A DNA stretch of 64,000 bases. Origin: Microthyrium microscopicum (taxonomy: Eukaryota > Ascomycota > Dothideomycetes > Microthyriales > Microthyriaceae). Shown here piece after piece: positions 46,732 to 58,163 of this stretch. How positions within the stretch are numbered: position 1 is the stretch's first letter; the number at the start of each line of letters is the position of its first letter. A model generated the notes under the pieces. It saw only the letters and a list, made by a program, of their open reading frames with translations, was not told the DNA's origin and made no database searches. Location: contig MU004235.1 in the NCBI GenBank assembly GCA_010405405.1, positions 820,538 to 884,537 on the forward strand, read 5' to 3'. A program made the translations under genes and the position numbers.

Positions 46732-46993
46732 AAAAATTGCGATGTTGTTTCCGAATTTCTGCATATATTTAGCTTTATATGTCATATACGATACTTTCAT
46801 GGGCAATTGAGCTGTTCAATTGAGTCCCTGATCCTCTGGTTGGCGTATCGGAGATAAAGCCCAAACGACAGTTTACAATCTAGTCTCTGAAATGCTACTT
46901 GGGCGTTTCCTAATCGTAATACTTTGAAGATGCCCCAAGTGGCCACGACGGAAAGGAAGTTGAGAAGACGTATCACTTCATTGCTCTTTAGAA

Positions 46994-48645
46994 TTAATCT
47001 GGAGCAGTCTCGACATAAGGTTGCGGGCTTGACACTGCGTAGTACCACTTGCCGGCTTTGTCGTGTACAGTATTAACCCATGGAAAATCGGAAAGTGCTG
47101 AAGCCACATCCTCCCAAGTGTGAAGGCTTAGGGTATGCATTAGTTCCGCTATTTTCGCGACTGGTAAGGAGTCTTGTAGTCCGAAAGTTGCGGCCCCTTT
47201 GATGAATAGCAACCAAAGTAACAGTTCTTGGTGTTCCCGTTCCCCATCCATGTGCTGTTGGATAGCAGAATGAGCCAAGTCAGAGAGAATATCTATACCT
47301 GAGATCCTGCCATCAAGTCCCTGAAGGAGTGTCATGATAAAGGCTGTTAGGCCCAGGTGAACAACGTTATCGACATGACTAGTAGGGCGCGGCCCACCCA
47401 GAGGACTTATGCGGATGAGGTCATATCCGAGGAGCAAAATAGTTTCATGGAATGTGAACCCGCACACTTTTGGTATATGATTAGCATGTGCGTCGTTTAG
47501 CACCCAGGCGAGATGTGTAACGTCGATTAGTACCCTTTGAAGATCGGCGCTCAGCTGCCTGAAGGTTTGGGCATAGCGAACATTGAGGAAGCTTCGATCA
47601 CTTCGCATTTTGAAGCTGCTCAGAAGTTCGACAATGGCAGGGCTCTAGAGCTCGTTCATCGAATATCTCGTTGGTAAGCCTTGTTGGAAGGAATCTTCGA
47701 GATCAGTCCTGAGTAAAGTGTCAGCGAAATCATCATGAAATGAACAGACGTCAAGAGCATGCTTTACCTGTGTATTTTCAGTGCAAGACTAGGGTTATCT
47801 CTTCTTAGTTGAGAGATACCACCTCGTAACTCGACCATCCGCTGAAGCCCGTCAAGGTGGATAAGGCCTTGCTGATAGTGGTTATTAAGGCGCTCGAACT
47901 GTGCCATAATCACTACGACTGCAATGCTCGTATTCGAGACGGGATCTTCTCCGGACAGCTTCTCGTTGACTAGTCGTAGCGCCTTTGATATGTGATGCGT
48001 TGCCTCCCTGGTGTCTTCTTGCTTCCTGGAAATATTGTTGAGAGCTGAAAGAGACACAGCTACAGCACTGTGGAGATCTAGGTCTTAATTAGAACGCTGT
48101 TAAAGGTTCCGATATATCTAGAGCGAACATACAAGCCTCGTCAACGAACATTAGCTGGATCCATATCGAATTCGGGGTTCCCGTGATACTGATGGCATTG
48201 TTAAGCTGAGGGTCAAGCCGAGGTCCACTCATGAAAGAATAGGCTGGGTGTTACAATCAGCATCTATAGTATATGATGTAGGAGTGTGTAACTCTATTGA
48301 TAATGGATTACACATACTCCTTAGAAATAGAAACCTTATTTCAGGAGTCTGTTTAAGTGAAAAGCAATCAAGAGTTCCATCGCCAACTTGTCGATCAACC
48401 TGAGGAACCGCGTACTGGCGAGTTCTTAGATGTTGCGTGGCTTCTTGTTTCCCGTGTTCTTCCTCTTGAGGACTTGAACCCTTGGTAGCGGCTGTAGCAG
48501 CTTCGGCTGTTCGGCCCAAAGCCTTGATTCTAGATTGCCGTACATGCTTTCTCCCCAAGTTCTTTCCCAAAGCTACATGGCTACGTATCCGCCGTCTTGA
48601 AGCACGATCAATCGTAGCATTGTTATCGACAAACTCGAAGGGCAT
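46994..48645 (-). pseudogene. Fungal transcription-factor-domain protein interrupted by an in-frame stop
   Basis: Four exons (48645-48318, 48243-48133, 48077-47768, 47708-46994) keep one frame of 487 residues, apart from a TAG at 47647-47645. The first part begins MPFEFVDNNATIDRASRRRIRSH, the conserved start of a large fungal family that has the fungal-specific transcription factor region but no Zn2Cys6 cluster. Later motifs (YSFMSGPRLDP, LMFVDEAYLHSAVA, GLQRMVELRGGISQL) also fit that family. The frame continues sensibly after the stop (SPAIVELLSSFKMRSD to the end at 46994). The stop would be a CAG to TAG change, the type RIP makes. The gene may encode a 270-residue truncated protein, be read differently, or be a recent pseudogene. 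It is convergent with the dehydrogenase. Confidence 0.72.
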
Positions 48646-49810
48646 TATTGGAACACAGAGTGAGAGGCTGATCTGGTTGACCGCATTCTGAATTGTATGC
48701 TCGAGAAAGGACTAGAAGGTGATGTGAAGAAGAGGATGTGAGTAGATTGAAGTAGTAATGAAGTTGGCTTAGATGCAAATTACTACCTGTTAGGCTTCTG
48801 ATTAGCCTTTTCATCATTCAATTGAGATGAGATAAGATAAGATTAAGTTTAGTCTATCGACTGTTGAAGCTGAAGGACGATGACATTGTATTGATTTCTA
48901 GAAAAGCCTAGAATCTACCTTAATAGACACATGCCACCAGAGCACGACAGCTATTGTTAGGTGCGTTAACCTCAGCTTACTCACAAGAAACCATACATAG
49001 GTAAAATAAAGCAACTTGGGACTCTTAAGTGGCTGGGGTGTCTAGCAATCTTTAGGGGTTGTGTAGAAATCTTCACTTTTACTAATAAAGAAGTCCGGGT
49101 GATTATTCGCTAGTCTAGGTTGAAGATGTAGGACAGTTTGAGGAGAGGTGGTAAGAGGTAGTGAGTCCAGACCACCAAGAGGAGACGAGGCATCCGCGTG
49201 AACGCTTCCAATCATTGCAAGCATGGCCAGCTACGACTTATCACAGGTTGATGCTCCTGAATGGTTGGCAGTATTCCGAAAGTGCATAAAGCTACTCGCA
49301 GGAGGGTGTGCGGTTCAACTCTAATTCCAGCTCCTCCTCCAGTCCGTGGCGTCAATAAGTCGGCTCCTGGGGGCTGGATCGCGTCAAGATCGTAGCGATC
49401 ATTTCTCCCTCTGCCATGTGTTAGTCTCATCGCAAGCTTAGAGCAATAAAGCTATCAATACCAGAGCAGAGAGCGGCAACCATCGTATAACCAGGAGATA
49501 CTGTAAAGGCTTCGACCAGGTGTGGCTCGCTTGCCTTGGTTGCACAACATTTGATGTCTGCGGTGCATTGAACGCAGCCAATAAGCGATGCCGTAAGGCA
49601 ACCGTCCTGCTTTTCGTCTATACGGTTCATACGTCGACGATTGGTAGCTTCAGCCGATGAAGCCACAGCTCTGGTTTTTCGTCGCACGAAGATTTCTCAT
49701 CGGCCAATGTGCAATTCAGCCACGATTCTTGAGGCGACACATAGCTACCTAGTCTGTGACATGCGACAGCCTTGCCGGCCCGCTCCTCCGCGGGTAATGG
49801 GCTGGTTGAT
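48646..49810. other. Intergenic region with one possible small gene
   Basis: About 1.16 kb lie upstream of the regulator-like gene and downstream of the SUN-domain gene. Apart from the possible two-exon frame at 49352-49687 there is no supported gene. The interval 48820-49040 is AT-leaning and featureless. Confidence 0.4.
49352..49687 (-). CDS. Possible small cysteine-containing protein, two exons
   Basis: A minus-strand frame (49687-49462) ends at a well-formed 51-base intron with GTATTG donor, a CTAAC branch about ten bases before the acceptor, and CAG. It then continues to a stop at 49352. The first exon has a Cys-rich core (GCVQCTADIKCC) and a hydrophobic segment. No homology is recognised and the true start may lie elsewhere (for example MNRIDEKQ at 49630). 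The splice signals are the main argument that something here is transcribed. Confidence 0.27.
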
Positions 49811-52744
49811 TCAAGGAGTGTGGCTGTTGTTGATGCTGTGGTAGGCATCGTCGGTGGACACGACTTCGAGGGACGACTCGGATGATCTGGGACTGGTTTG
49901 GGCCAGGCTGCTTGGTTCAGGAGACCAAGAGGACATGTTTTGGGCGTCACGGGTGCCGCGGGGAGTTGCGGGACCACTTTGACTTTGACGAACGAGTTCG
50001 CGGACCCGCGAGGCAGCAAATGGAGTACCAGTGGGTGTATTATTAGGCGTGTCGACAGGAGTTTCGGCATCATTATTAGCCTTTGATGGCGTCGAATCAT
50101 AGTCGAGGCCTTCGGTGGATATCTTTCTGAGAATAGAAGGAGATGGACCAGGACTTGACATGAGTCTATTCTCATCATCTTCACTGTCCAAGTCATCTAC
50201 AGATCGAACCCGAATGAGTCGTCGACCTTTTCTGCGTGGGCTGGTTTCCTTTGATGAGGCACTATCGTGTGGACTCTCCATTGAGAATCCTAGCACGCTG
50301 TGCGACTTGTTCAGCATTTGCTGCATGATAGGTAGCTCCAGAGCGCCATTGCCAGACCGTACAAAGAGAATGAGAGCAAGGCACATGAGTAGCAAAGTGG
50401 ACTGTACAACTTGCATACGCTTTTGCCAGACTACCTCATCAGCCAGCATAGTGAGACGACTGCCGATGGCGCGGATTTCCCGTTCATACTGTTCTCGATG
50501 TGTTTCGAGTTCTATCACGGTAGACTGCCATAATTGGTCGTACTGATCCCTGAAACCCTTGAGCTCAGATACTACACTGTTGTTCAGATGCTGGATAAAA
50601 TCCTCGATCTTAACTGTTTGCCGCTTCTCCACCTTTGTGAAAGCATCCCGTAATATCCTGGACTGCTCTTCAATGTACTGCAAGGATAACGAAGCGTTTG
50701 CTTCTAACACGCCTAGTCGTTTATGGAAAGACTTGAAGAAGCTTTCCTGGGTTGTAGGACTAGGAGCTGGAGGTTGCACGGCAGCTGGTGGTTTACTTGG
50801 TTCTTGTGCCGGAGCCTGGCTCTTTGCAGAAGGTGGAGTAGCAGATTGAGCAGACGACGGGACATTGCCTGACGGCTTGACATCCGTCGTTCCGGCGGGG
50901 GCGCTCAAAGAAGTTGCATTTGATACCGGTAAGGGAACGCTCGCTTGCGCTTGCTGGTTGGCCACGGTGGAGGAATTTGATGGCAACGTAACACCAGTTT
51001 GTTCAGATTGCGGAGAAGTCGTGGAAGATGGTGATACAGGTACAGACGATACTGGGATACTGGTACCGGTCTCCGTTGACTCGTGCGATGCTTTGCCAGA
51101 TGAATTAGCATTTGAGAAAGGAGCGGATTTGCCTTCGCTGACTGATGCAATGCTGCTTTCCGACGACGGGTCTGCACTTGGAGATGGTGACGTAACAGAC
51201 GTGGATGTTGGTTGAATCTCAATCGGAGGTGATGTCTCCGGAATCTCTGCCTTGATATCCGCGATAGGTACCGTTGCTTTCTCTTCAACGCTGCTGACAG
51301 CGACTGGCTCTGGCTGTGGAGCAGCAGACGGAATGGCGACTTCCTCTTCCGATTCATCGTCGCCCCTCGAAGAGTCCTCGGGATTGCGGAACTCTTCCAG
51401 CATAGTAGTGCCATGGACTCTAAGCAAACTGACAGGACAGTAGTATTCTGCACCATACTGTGAAAGAAACTCGATGCGTAGATAGCGTGCCCATATCAAT
51501 GGATTGTTGATCGCAAAAGCTTGTACATCCCGGGAATTCTTGGCCTCGAAAACACCGAGCTCTTTCCACTGGTTTAGTTTGACTGGATATCTATCAGAGA
51601 CGCTGACTCTGAACGTCCGGAACATGGAGCTGAAGAATTCGTAGTTTGCTAGTACGACTGTGTCAAGCAGAATATCGTCGCAAAGCTCCACGATGAGAAA
51701 CTTGTTGTCCACAGAGCATTCGTTCAGCATATAGGAGTCTTTATTTTCCACCAGAATCGAAGAGGGGCTCTTGCACTTGGCATTGGTCTTTAGTATTGTA
51801 GCAGCACAGTCAAATGATGCATAATTGAACCGTTCTTTGCAAGTTGTTCCAGCGTCTTTCCTTCTAGGTCTGGCGCTTGGACTAGGCTTGTCTTGGGATC
51901 CAGTTGGTTTATGTTCCTTCTGATCCTGCTGCTTGCCTGTAGAATCCTCGTTTCGACCAAATCCAAATCCAAGATCAATCTTCCCTTCGTCTCCTAAGGA
52001 GTCCAATGCTTGATCAAAATCGCCTGGTCGGCGGGGTCGATCTGGAGAAGCCGTTCGTCCTCGGCCTACATCTTCAGGAGATTGGCCTACCTTGGCTAGA
52101 TTCTGCTTCTTCCATTCCTCAAAAGAAAGAAAATTGGAGTTATCCAAGGGGGACTCGGGGTCTGCTTGTGGTGCCTGCTCGATAGCTGCAATGGGTCCCG
52201 TTGATTCAGACGGGCCCGCCTGCGTAGAAGTAGCTTGTCCTGAACTCTCCGCAGGCGTTGTACCGCCATTAGAATGACCTTCTGAGCCTTGCGACGCACT
52301 GGCGTCTTTATCGGCAGGTAATGCTGACGAAGAAGTATGAGGATCCTTCTTTTGCTCTGAAGGTACCACCACAGTATGATTTGCCACTCCCGTCCAGTTC
52401 GCCTTCAGGCATTTCTGCGGCAGAATATGTGTAATATAATTTATCGTTCGGCTCGGACATGTCGACGAAGGAGAAGGAGCAACGCCGGGGATAGTGATCG
52501 CAGATGAGGCTACTGTGGAAGAATATTTCGCAGAGCTCGAGCTCGATGATGTCAAAGGAGAAGCATCAAGGGCTTTTATCGACGAAGAGTCTGACGCCGC
52601 TACGACAGAGCCATCATTGGTTTGGTTCTGGGCAGTCCCCGCAGCCAGCACGCCACTTGCGAGGAGGAGAAGTGCGAGACTGCAGGAGAGCAAAGGATAG
52701 GATGGCGAGGTGTTATATCGGCGGGGAGGGCGGGAATTAAGCAT
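49811..52744 (-). CDS. SLP1: SUN-domain protein of the SLP1/osteopotentia family
   Basis: An intronless frame of about 977 residues from the ATG at 52744. An in-frame ATG at 52918 would add 58 residues before the signal peptide and is less likely. The order is: signal peptide (MLNSRPPRRYN then SCSLALLLLASGVLA); a long Ser/Thr-rich lumenal region with a LSFEEWKKQNL motif typical of this family (about 200-212); and a mid-protein SUN domain (about 295-452) with FNYASFDCAA, DTVVLANYEFFSSMF, WKELG and YYCPVSLLRVHGTT. Then come a second Ser/Pro/Thr-rich stretch, a coiled coil (about 715-775), one transmembrane helix (about 780-797) and a Ser-rich cytosolic tail. Yeast Slp1 works with Emp65 in the ER to protect newly made soluble proteins from degradation. 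The AT-rich repeat block begins about 400 bases upstream. Confidence 0.9.
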   Translation of the reverse strand: MLNSRPPRRYNTSPSYPLLSCSLALLLLASGVLAAGTAQNQTNDGSVVAASDSSSIKALDASPLTSSSSSSAKYSSTVASSAITIPGVAPSPSSTCPSRTINYITHILPQKCLKANWTGVANHTVVVPSEQKKDPHTSSSALPADKDASASQGSEGHSNGGTTPAESSGQATSTQAGPSESTGPIAAIEQAPQADPESPLDNSNFLSFEEWKKQNLAKVGQSPEDVGRGRTASPDRPRRPGDFDQALDSLGDEGKIDLGFGFGRNEDSTGKQQDQKEHKPTGSQDKPSPSARPRRKDAGTTCKERFNYASFDCAATILKTNAKCKSPSSILVENKDSYMLNECSVDNKFLIVELCDDILLDTVVLANYEFFSSMFRTFRVSVSDRYPVKLNQWKELGVFEAKNSRDVQAFAINNPLIWARYLRIEFLSQYGAEYYCPVSLLRVHGTTMLEEFRNPEDSSRGDDESEEEVAIPSAAPQPEPVAVSSVEEKATVPIADIKAEIPETSPPIEIQPTSTSVTSPSPSADPSSESSIASVSEGKSAPFSNANSSGKASHESTETGTSIPVSSVPVSPSSTTSPQSEQTGVTLPSNSSTVANQQAQASVPLPVSNATSLSAPAGTTDVKPSGNVPSSAQSATPPSAKSQAPAQEPSKPPAAVQPPAPSPTTQESFFKSFHKRLGVLEANASLSLQYIEEQSRILRDAFTKVEKRQTVKIEDFIQHLNNSVVSELKGFRDQYDQLWQSTVIELETHREQYEREIRAIGSRLTMLADEVVWQKRMQVVQSTLLLMCLALILFVRSGNGALELPIMQQMLNKSHSVLGFSMESPHDSASSKETSPRRKGRRLIRVRSVDDLDSEDDENRLMSSPGPSPSILRKISTEGLDYDSTPSKANNDAETPVDTPNNTPTGTPFAASRVRELVRQSQSGPATPRGTRDAQNMSSWSPEPSSLAQTSPRSSESSLEVVSTDDAYHSINNSHTP

Positions 52745-53145
52745 GCTTGGTTCGCATGGTCGCCAAGTCTCGATCTGCTGCACGAAGAGAGCAGAGCGTT
52801 TGGAAGGTATATCGAAGGCCAGTGGAGAGATGCCACGAGACTGGACGGAAGATTGTGGATAAGCTGGCAACTCAGAATGAAGGATTGTAGTTCCACGTGG
52901 TCTAGCTGTGATGTACACAAGCTAGTACATATATTAAGCGGTCTAGGGTGCCTGTTAGGGAAAGCGGGTAGCGGGTTCGCAGGTCCAGTGCTGGTATGAA
53001 ATCGATTTGGCGGGTTGAAAAAGATAGATAGCGAGAAATGTGAGAAATGCAAGGAGGCGTTTGGCGTTCTGGGTGAAAGCGGTTGAAAGTTGAAGATTTG
53101 ACGCCACTACGGAAGCGCATTGTGGCCTACCCGGTAACATTAGCG
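52745..53145 (-). promoter_or_regulatory. SLP1-like gene upstream region bordering the AT block
   Basis: About 400 bases of normal composition end abruptly near 53145, where the RIP-type sequence begins. The promoter of the SUN-domain gene must lie here or extend into the repeat block. Confidence 0.45.
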
Positions 53146-53932
53146 AACATCGAAAATTAAAAATCCAAAAATCGTATTCTAGTAAATATAAATTGCAATA
53201 ACTATTTCTATAGCCTTTTTAATATATTCTTATTATAGATAGATACTCTTCTTAGTTAGAGCTATCTCTAGATAGTATTTTTAGAAATAATTATTTTTCG
53301 TATTTTAGTAATAGAAATTATCTTTATTTATAATAAAGTTACTAATATTTAATAAGGTAGTGCTCTTATATAATACTATAGCTTATATAGAAGGGTTTAG
53401 TAGGCTATATATAGATTTTAGTATAATTATAGGAATATATTATAGGTAAAGATATTAATTTATAAAGAAGCTTACTAAATTTAGTAAGAGAATATTCTTT
53501 AGGAGGACTATACTTATAATATCTCCCTTAAAATAGCTTTAATAAATAAAATAATACTATGTAAAGGTTTTAATTAGGATAAGCATTATAAAGCTTTTTT
53601 CTTAGAAGGATAAAAGTAAGGTTATAAATTTATAACTATAGTAAAGTTTAGTAAAGCTTAGTAGTAGTAGTTCTTTACTAAATTAGCTTATAGGTAAGCC
53701 TTAGCTATAATATCTCTTTTAAAGTATTATTTCTTTTATAGGTTCTTAAGTTATTTCTTTATATATTATCTTTTTAGGTTAAGCGTTATATCTTAATAAT
53801 AAGGAGAGCGTAATTCTTTACTAAATAATATTATTTTAGTATGTTATCTTTTTTATTTATAACTACTTTACTAACTTTTAGTAAGTCTAAGTTACTAAAT
53901 ATAATAATTCCTCTTTATAGGCTTCACAGCAG

Positions 53933-56900
53933 TGTTATAAGAGAAATCTTGTTATAAGATTATACGTTAGACCTAAGGGGGTTAGCGCGCCTAAGGATCT
54001 ACTAAGTAGACTTATATCCCTTATAGATCTATAGCTCTTCTAGATCTTTTTCTCTCTCTCTTTCGTTTATAGATTCTAGAATATAATTTAATTATCTACT
54101 TACTCTAAGTTCTATAGCTTATTATATAATCTACGAACTATTTAAATATCTACGTACTTATACTACGTACCTTAGAATTTACTTCTAAAAAAGCGCCTAT
54201 ATAGATTAATATCTTATATACATAGTCTTAGACCTTATTAAAGATTCTTTATAGATTTATTAAATCTATTAGCTCTACTAATCCTTTATTTAATTAGAGT
54301 ATTAGGATTCTTTAACACTCTTTAACTTATTAATAGTCTAAGCGTTAATTACCCCTTATCCTTAGTTCTATAGAATACTAAAGTTTATCTTCTATATTAC
54401 TACTAAATATTTATAATTATACTTAATATACTTACTATTAAAACGCGCTAAATAAATAAGCGTTCCCTTCTAGTACTTTTCTTTATTATTTATAATTATA
54501 GCTAATAAGGCTTCTATCTAATAAGCTTAAATATAAGATAGCTATTTAGCCTATTTGCTATCCTTAGTTACTTATACTTAGCCTAATAACTAGCACTAAT
54601 CTTAGTCTCTTATATACTCGCGTTACCCTTCTTCGTTACGTTACTTTTCTATTATACGTACTAAATATTAAAGTAAACCTAATACTTAAAATATAGTATA
54701 ACTAAATACTACCTAAAAGGTAGTAGATTTAGTAGAGAGCGTATTAAAACTATTAAAATCACTAGAACTAGATTTAAGAATATTATTAGAAGATAAAGAT
54801 AAGTTAGAAGATAATTATTTACTAGAACGAGGCCATAAAGGCAAAGAGACTAAAGTATTAGAAAATGCTTTTTAAAATACTAGTTAAATAACTTTACTAA
54901 ACTAAATAAATATAGAAGAGAACTAACTTCTAGCTCCTTTTTAACCTAACGATAATACTAGACTTTTTTTTAGAATATATAAATAGCTAATAAAACTATA
55001 CTAATAAGCTAAAGGCCTTAGAGTACTGCTTATATTAATATCTTACTACTTTATAGTAGTAGACTTTAATTATTTAGTTACTTTAACTATTAATAAGAAT
55101 CTTTTAATCTTCTAAGCTACTTAAGTATAAAAAATACCTAATAAAGAAGGTAATAAGCTAAAAAACGTAGAAGTATATCTTTATTATAAAAAGAAATAAT
55201 TAAATCTCTACTATTATTCTTACTACTTAATTAAATTAGGCGTAGACTTAGAACGTCTATTAAAAGGAGAGTTTACGTTAAATAACTTAGTTATATAGCT
55301 CTACGCCTTATTATTAACTTTTTAAACTATAGCCTACCTCTTTAAAATTAAGCAAAATATAAACGCTTATAATATAAACTTAATTTATACTTTTTAAAAA
55401 GAAGCTTTTAAAGCTTAAAGAGAGATATAAGACTTAGCTAAAATTAATAATAAACGCGCAAAGTAGATTACTTACCTTAAAGTATAAATTTAAGATAATA
55501 CTATTACTCTTAAAAAAATAGTAACTATCTACTAAAAGATATAGAAACTATAATATAATAATAATCTACTTAAGAAAGCACTTACTACTTATATTAATAA
55601 GATTAATAAATATTATAAGGCTTTATAGAAGAAGGTAGACAAAGCTACTATCCTTTAAGCCTAAGTTAATACTCTCTAAAAAAAATCCTTAGCTACTAAA
55701 GTAGCTAATCTCTATTTTAATTATAATAAGTTAGTAAATAATAATCTATTTTGCTAAACCTCTTTAGCTTAAGATATAGATTAACCTAACTTAAATATAC
55801 CTTTAAGGATATTAGACTTATATTAAACTACTCTCTTCTTTAATCTTAACTTAATTAATAATGCCTTCTTCTTTAAAATACGAGATAATAAGCTCTTACT
55901 CTTCTTTAAAAAAGATAAATAGAAATATTACGCTTAGAAAGATAAGATACTAGACTACCTAAATAATAACGCTTAAGTCTACCTTACTAAAACCTCTAAG
56001 ATCTAAGTTATTTAAAGAGTAATAAAGGACTAGACGTTTAGTACTATTAATAAGCAAAGTAACTATAAGTTAACTAACTTATATTTATTTATTATAGAAA
56101 TATAGTCTAATTTAGATTATAAGTATAGTATTAAGAATAGCTATATTACTACTAAAACCTAGCTTAAAAGTTAAGAAGCTATAATAAAGCTTACTAAGAA
56201 ACTTAAAGAGTTCCTAACCTATTTCTTAAAGAATGTATATAAAGCTAAGCTAAGTAATTAAAATAAGATTATTAAAATATAACTTCTTTTACTTCTAAAG
56301 TTTATAAAGAAAGTGCTCTTTATAAAATTAAAGATCTTTACTAACTTCTTAGAAAGCTTATACACTATAGCCTATTATATTAAATACGTCCTCTTTATAA
56401 ATCTATATAGCTATAATAATAATAATTGCCTAATAGCTAAAGGTAGTAGATAAAAGCCTAAATATAACTATTCTTTAGAAATTTATAATACGTTAAAAGT
56501 AGATAATTACTATATAAAATATAACGAAAAGAGTTATAGTTATTAGTAAAATAAAGTATTATATAAAAATAGAGACGCCTTATTAAATACTAAGATATAA
56601 CTAAAGGTTATAACTATTATTATAGAGTTTACTATTATTTATAATTAAATTATTACTTAATCTCCTTAGTCCTTAACTATAAAGAATAATTATAATAAGT
56701 ATAATTATAGTAACAATATAGAAAACTAAAAGCTCCTCTACAAAGATATATAAAAGAGTTAAATAAGTAAGAAGCATATAATTAATAATAAAAGAAAGAT
56801 AAACCTAACTCTAAGCTAGTTCTCTCTAAAGAATAAATCTAATATAAGATTAATAAGACTATCTAACGCTTAGAAGGCAATCTCTAATAAGTATTATCCC

Positions 56901-58160
56901 TAAAGCCTATTATATTTAATAATACTAAACTAGCTATTATTAAGATATTTCTTACCTCTATAGTATATAATTTCTACTCTTAAGAAGTAGCTACTATACC
57001 TATAGTAAGCAATTAATAGACTACTTATAGTACTATATTTTCTCTAAAGTAAGGCTATTACTTAAAAATTAATATCCTTATAGATACTAAGAGTAGAGTA
57101 ATAGAAATTATCTATCCTAACTTTATTAAGTAATATAAAATTCTTACTATTAATCTCTCTACCTCTTAAATTATATAATTAACTAATAGTAAAGCTATTA
57201 TAAAAGTTAATAAAGCCGCTATAGTTAACGTCTATTTAAGAGAATATATTAAATAAATCTACTACTTTATTATAAACGTTACTAACTATAACCTTATTCT
57301 TAGCAACCTATAAATTAACCTCTATAAGGTTACTCTTAAAAAAAGAAAGAAGTAAATCTTTTTTAATTTAGACTACTACCTAATATACTGCTTACTAGCT
57401 AATTATCTAATCTTAGTAAATTATAAAGGCTACTTAGTTAACCTAACTAATCCTTACTTTAAGAACGTTACTATAATTAGTACTACTACCTTTATTAAGT
57501 TACTTAAATAAGGCTAGTAATTTAGTAAAATCTAGCTTAACGACTTTAAAGATAAGAAAGATAAGAAATTTCTAGACTTAGACTCTATACTAAAAGAAGA
57601 TATTATTATTAACTTAAGCAAAATCTTACTTAAAGACTTTAAGAAGTAGTAAAAGAAATATAATAAGCCTTTTCTCTTATAAGAAGAGATTCTTAAACGC
57701 CTATTAAAAGAATATTACTATTATATAGACGTCTTTAATCTAAAATTAGATAATAAACTTACACTATACTATAGCAAATAGAATTACTTTATTAATATTA
57801 TTCTAAACGTTACTATTCCTAAACGCTACTATAATAGCCTAGGTTACTAAGAATCCCTTATAGTTAAATAATACGTTAATTAGATACTTAGCTAAGACTA
57901 AGTTTAAGCTAGTAAATTATATTACGCCGTACTAATATTATATACATATAAGTTAAAAAAAGGAATTTAAGTTTATATTAACTACTATAGACTTAATAAG
58001 ATTACGTAGAAGAATTATAATATTTCTTTATAGCTACTAGAAACTTTAATCTATATCTATTACGTAAAATACTTCTCTAAGTTTAATATTATTACTATCT
58101 TTATATATATTTATATTAAACCTAATAATAAACATATATAAGGAATCCTTATAGGTTTAG
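53933..58160 (+). mobile_element. Ty3/gypsy-type LTR retrotransposon fossil 1
   Basis: A likely 5' LTR starts near 53933 (tgttataagagaaatc) and extends into 54-54.5 kb. It is followed by gag-like sequence (about 54.7-56.7 kb) with a decayed CCHC zinc knuckle near 56.5 kb, an aspartic protease region near 57.1 kb and the beginning of a reverse transcriptase up to about 58.1 kb. The rest of pol and the 3' LTR are absent: the second element begins at about 58.16 kb. The copy is heavily broken, with many tens of disruptions, consistent with RIP plus age. The family was assigned from domain order and reverse transcriptase character. Confidence 0.6.
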
Positions 58161-58163
58161 TAT

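Noticed and set aside
48470-48490. GGTTCAAGTCC on the minus strand, a perfect tRNA B-box-like word
   Set aside because: It lies inside exon 1 of the regulator-like gene (coding Lys-Gly-Ser-Ser-Pro), with no A box or cloverleaf around it.
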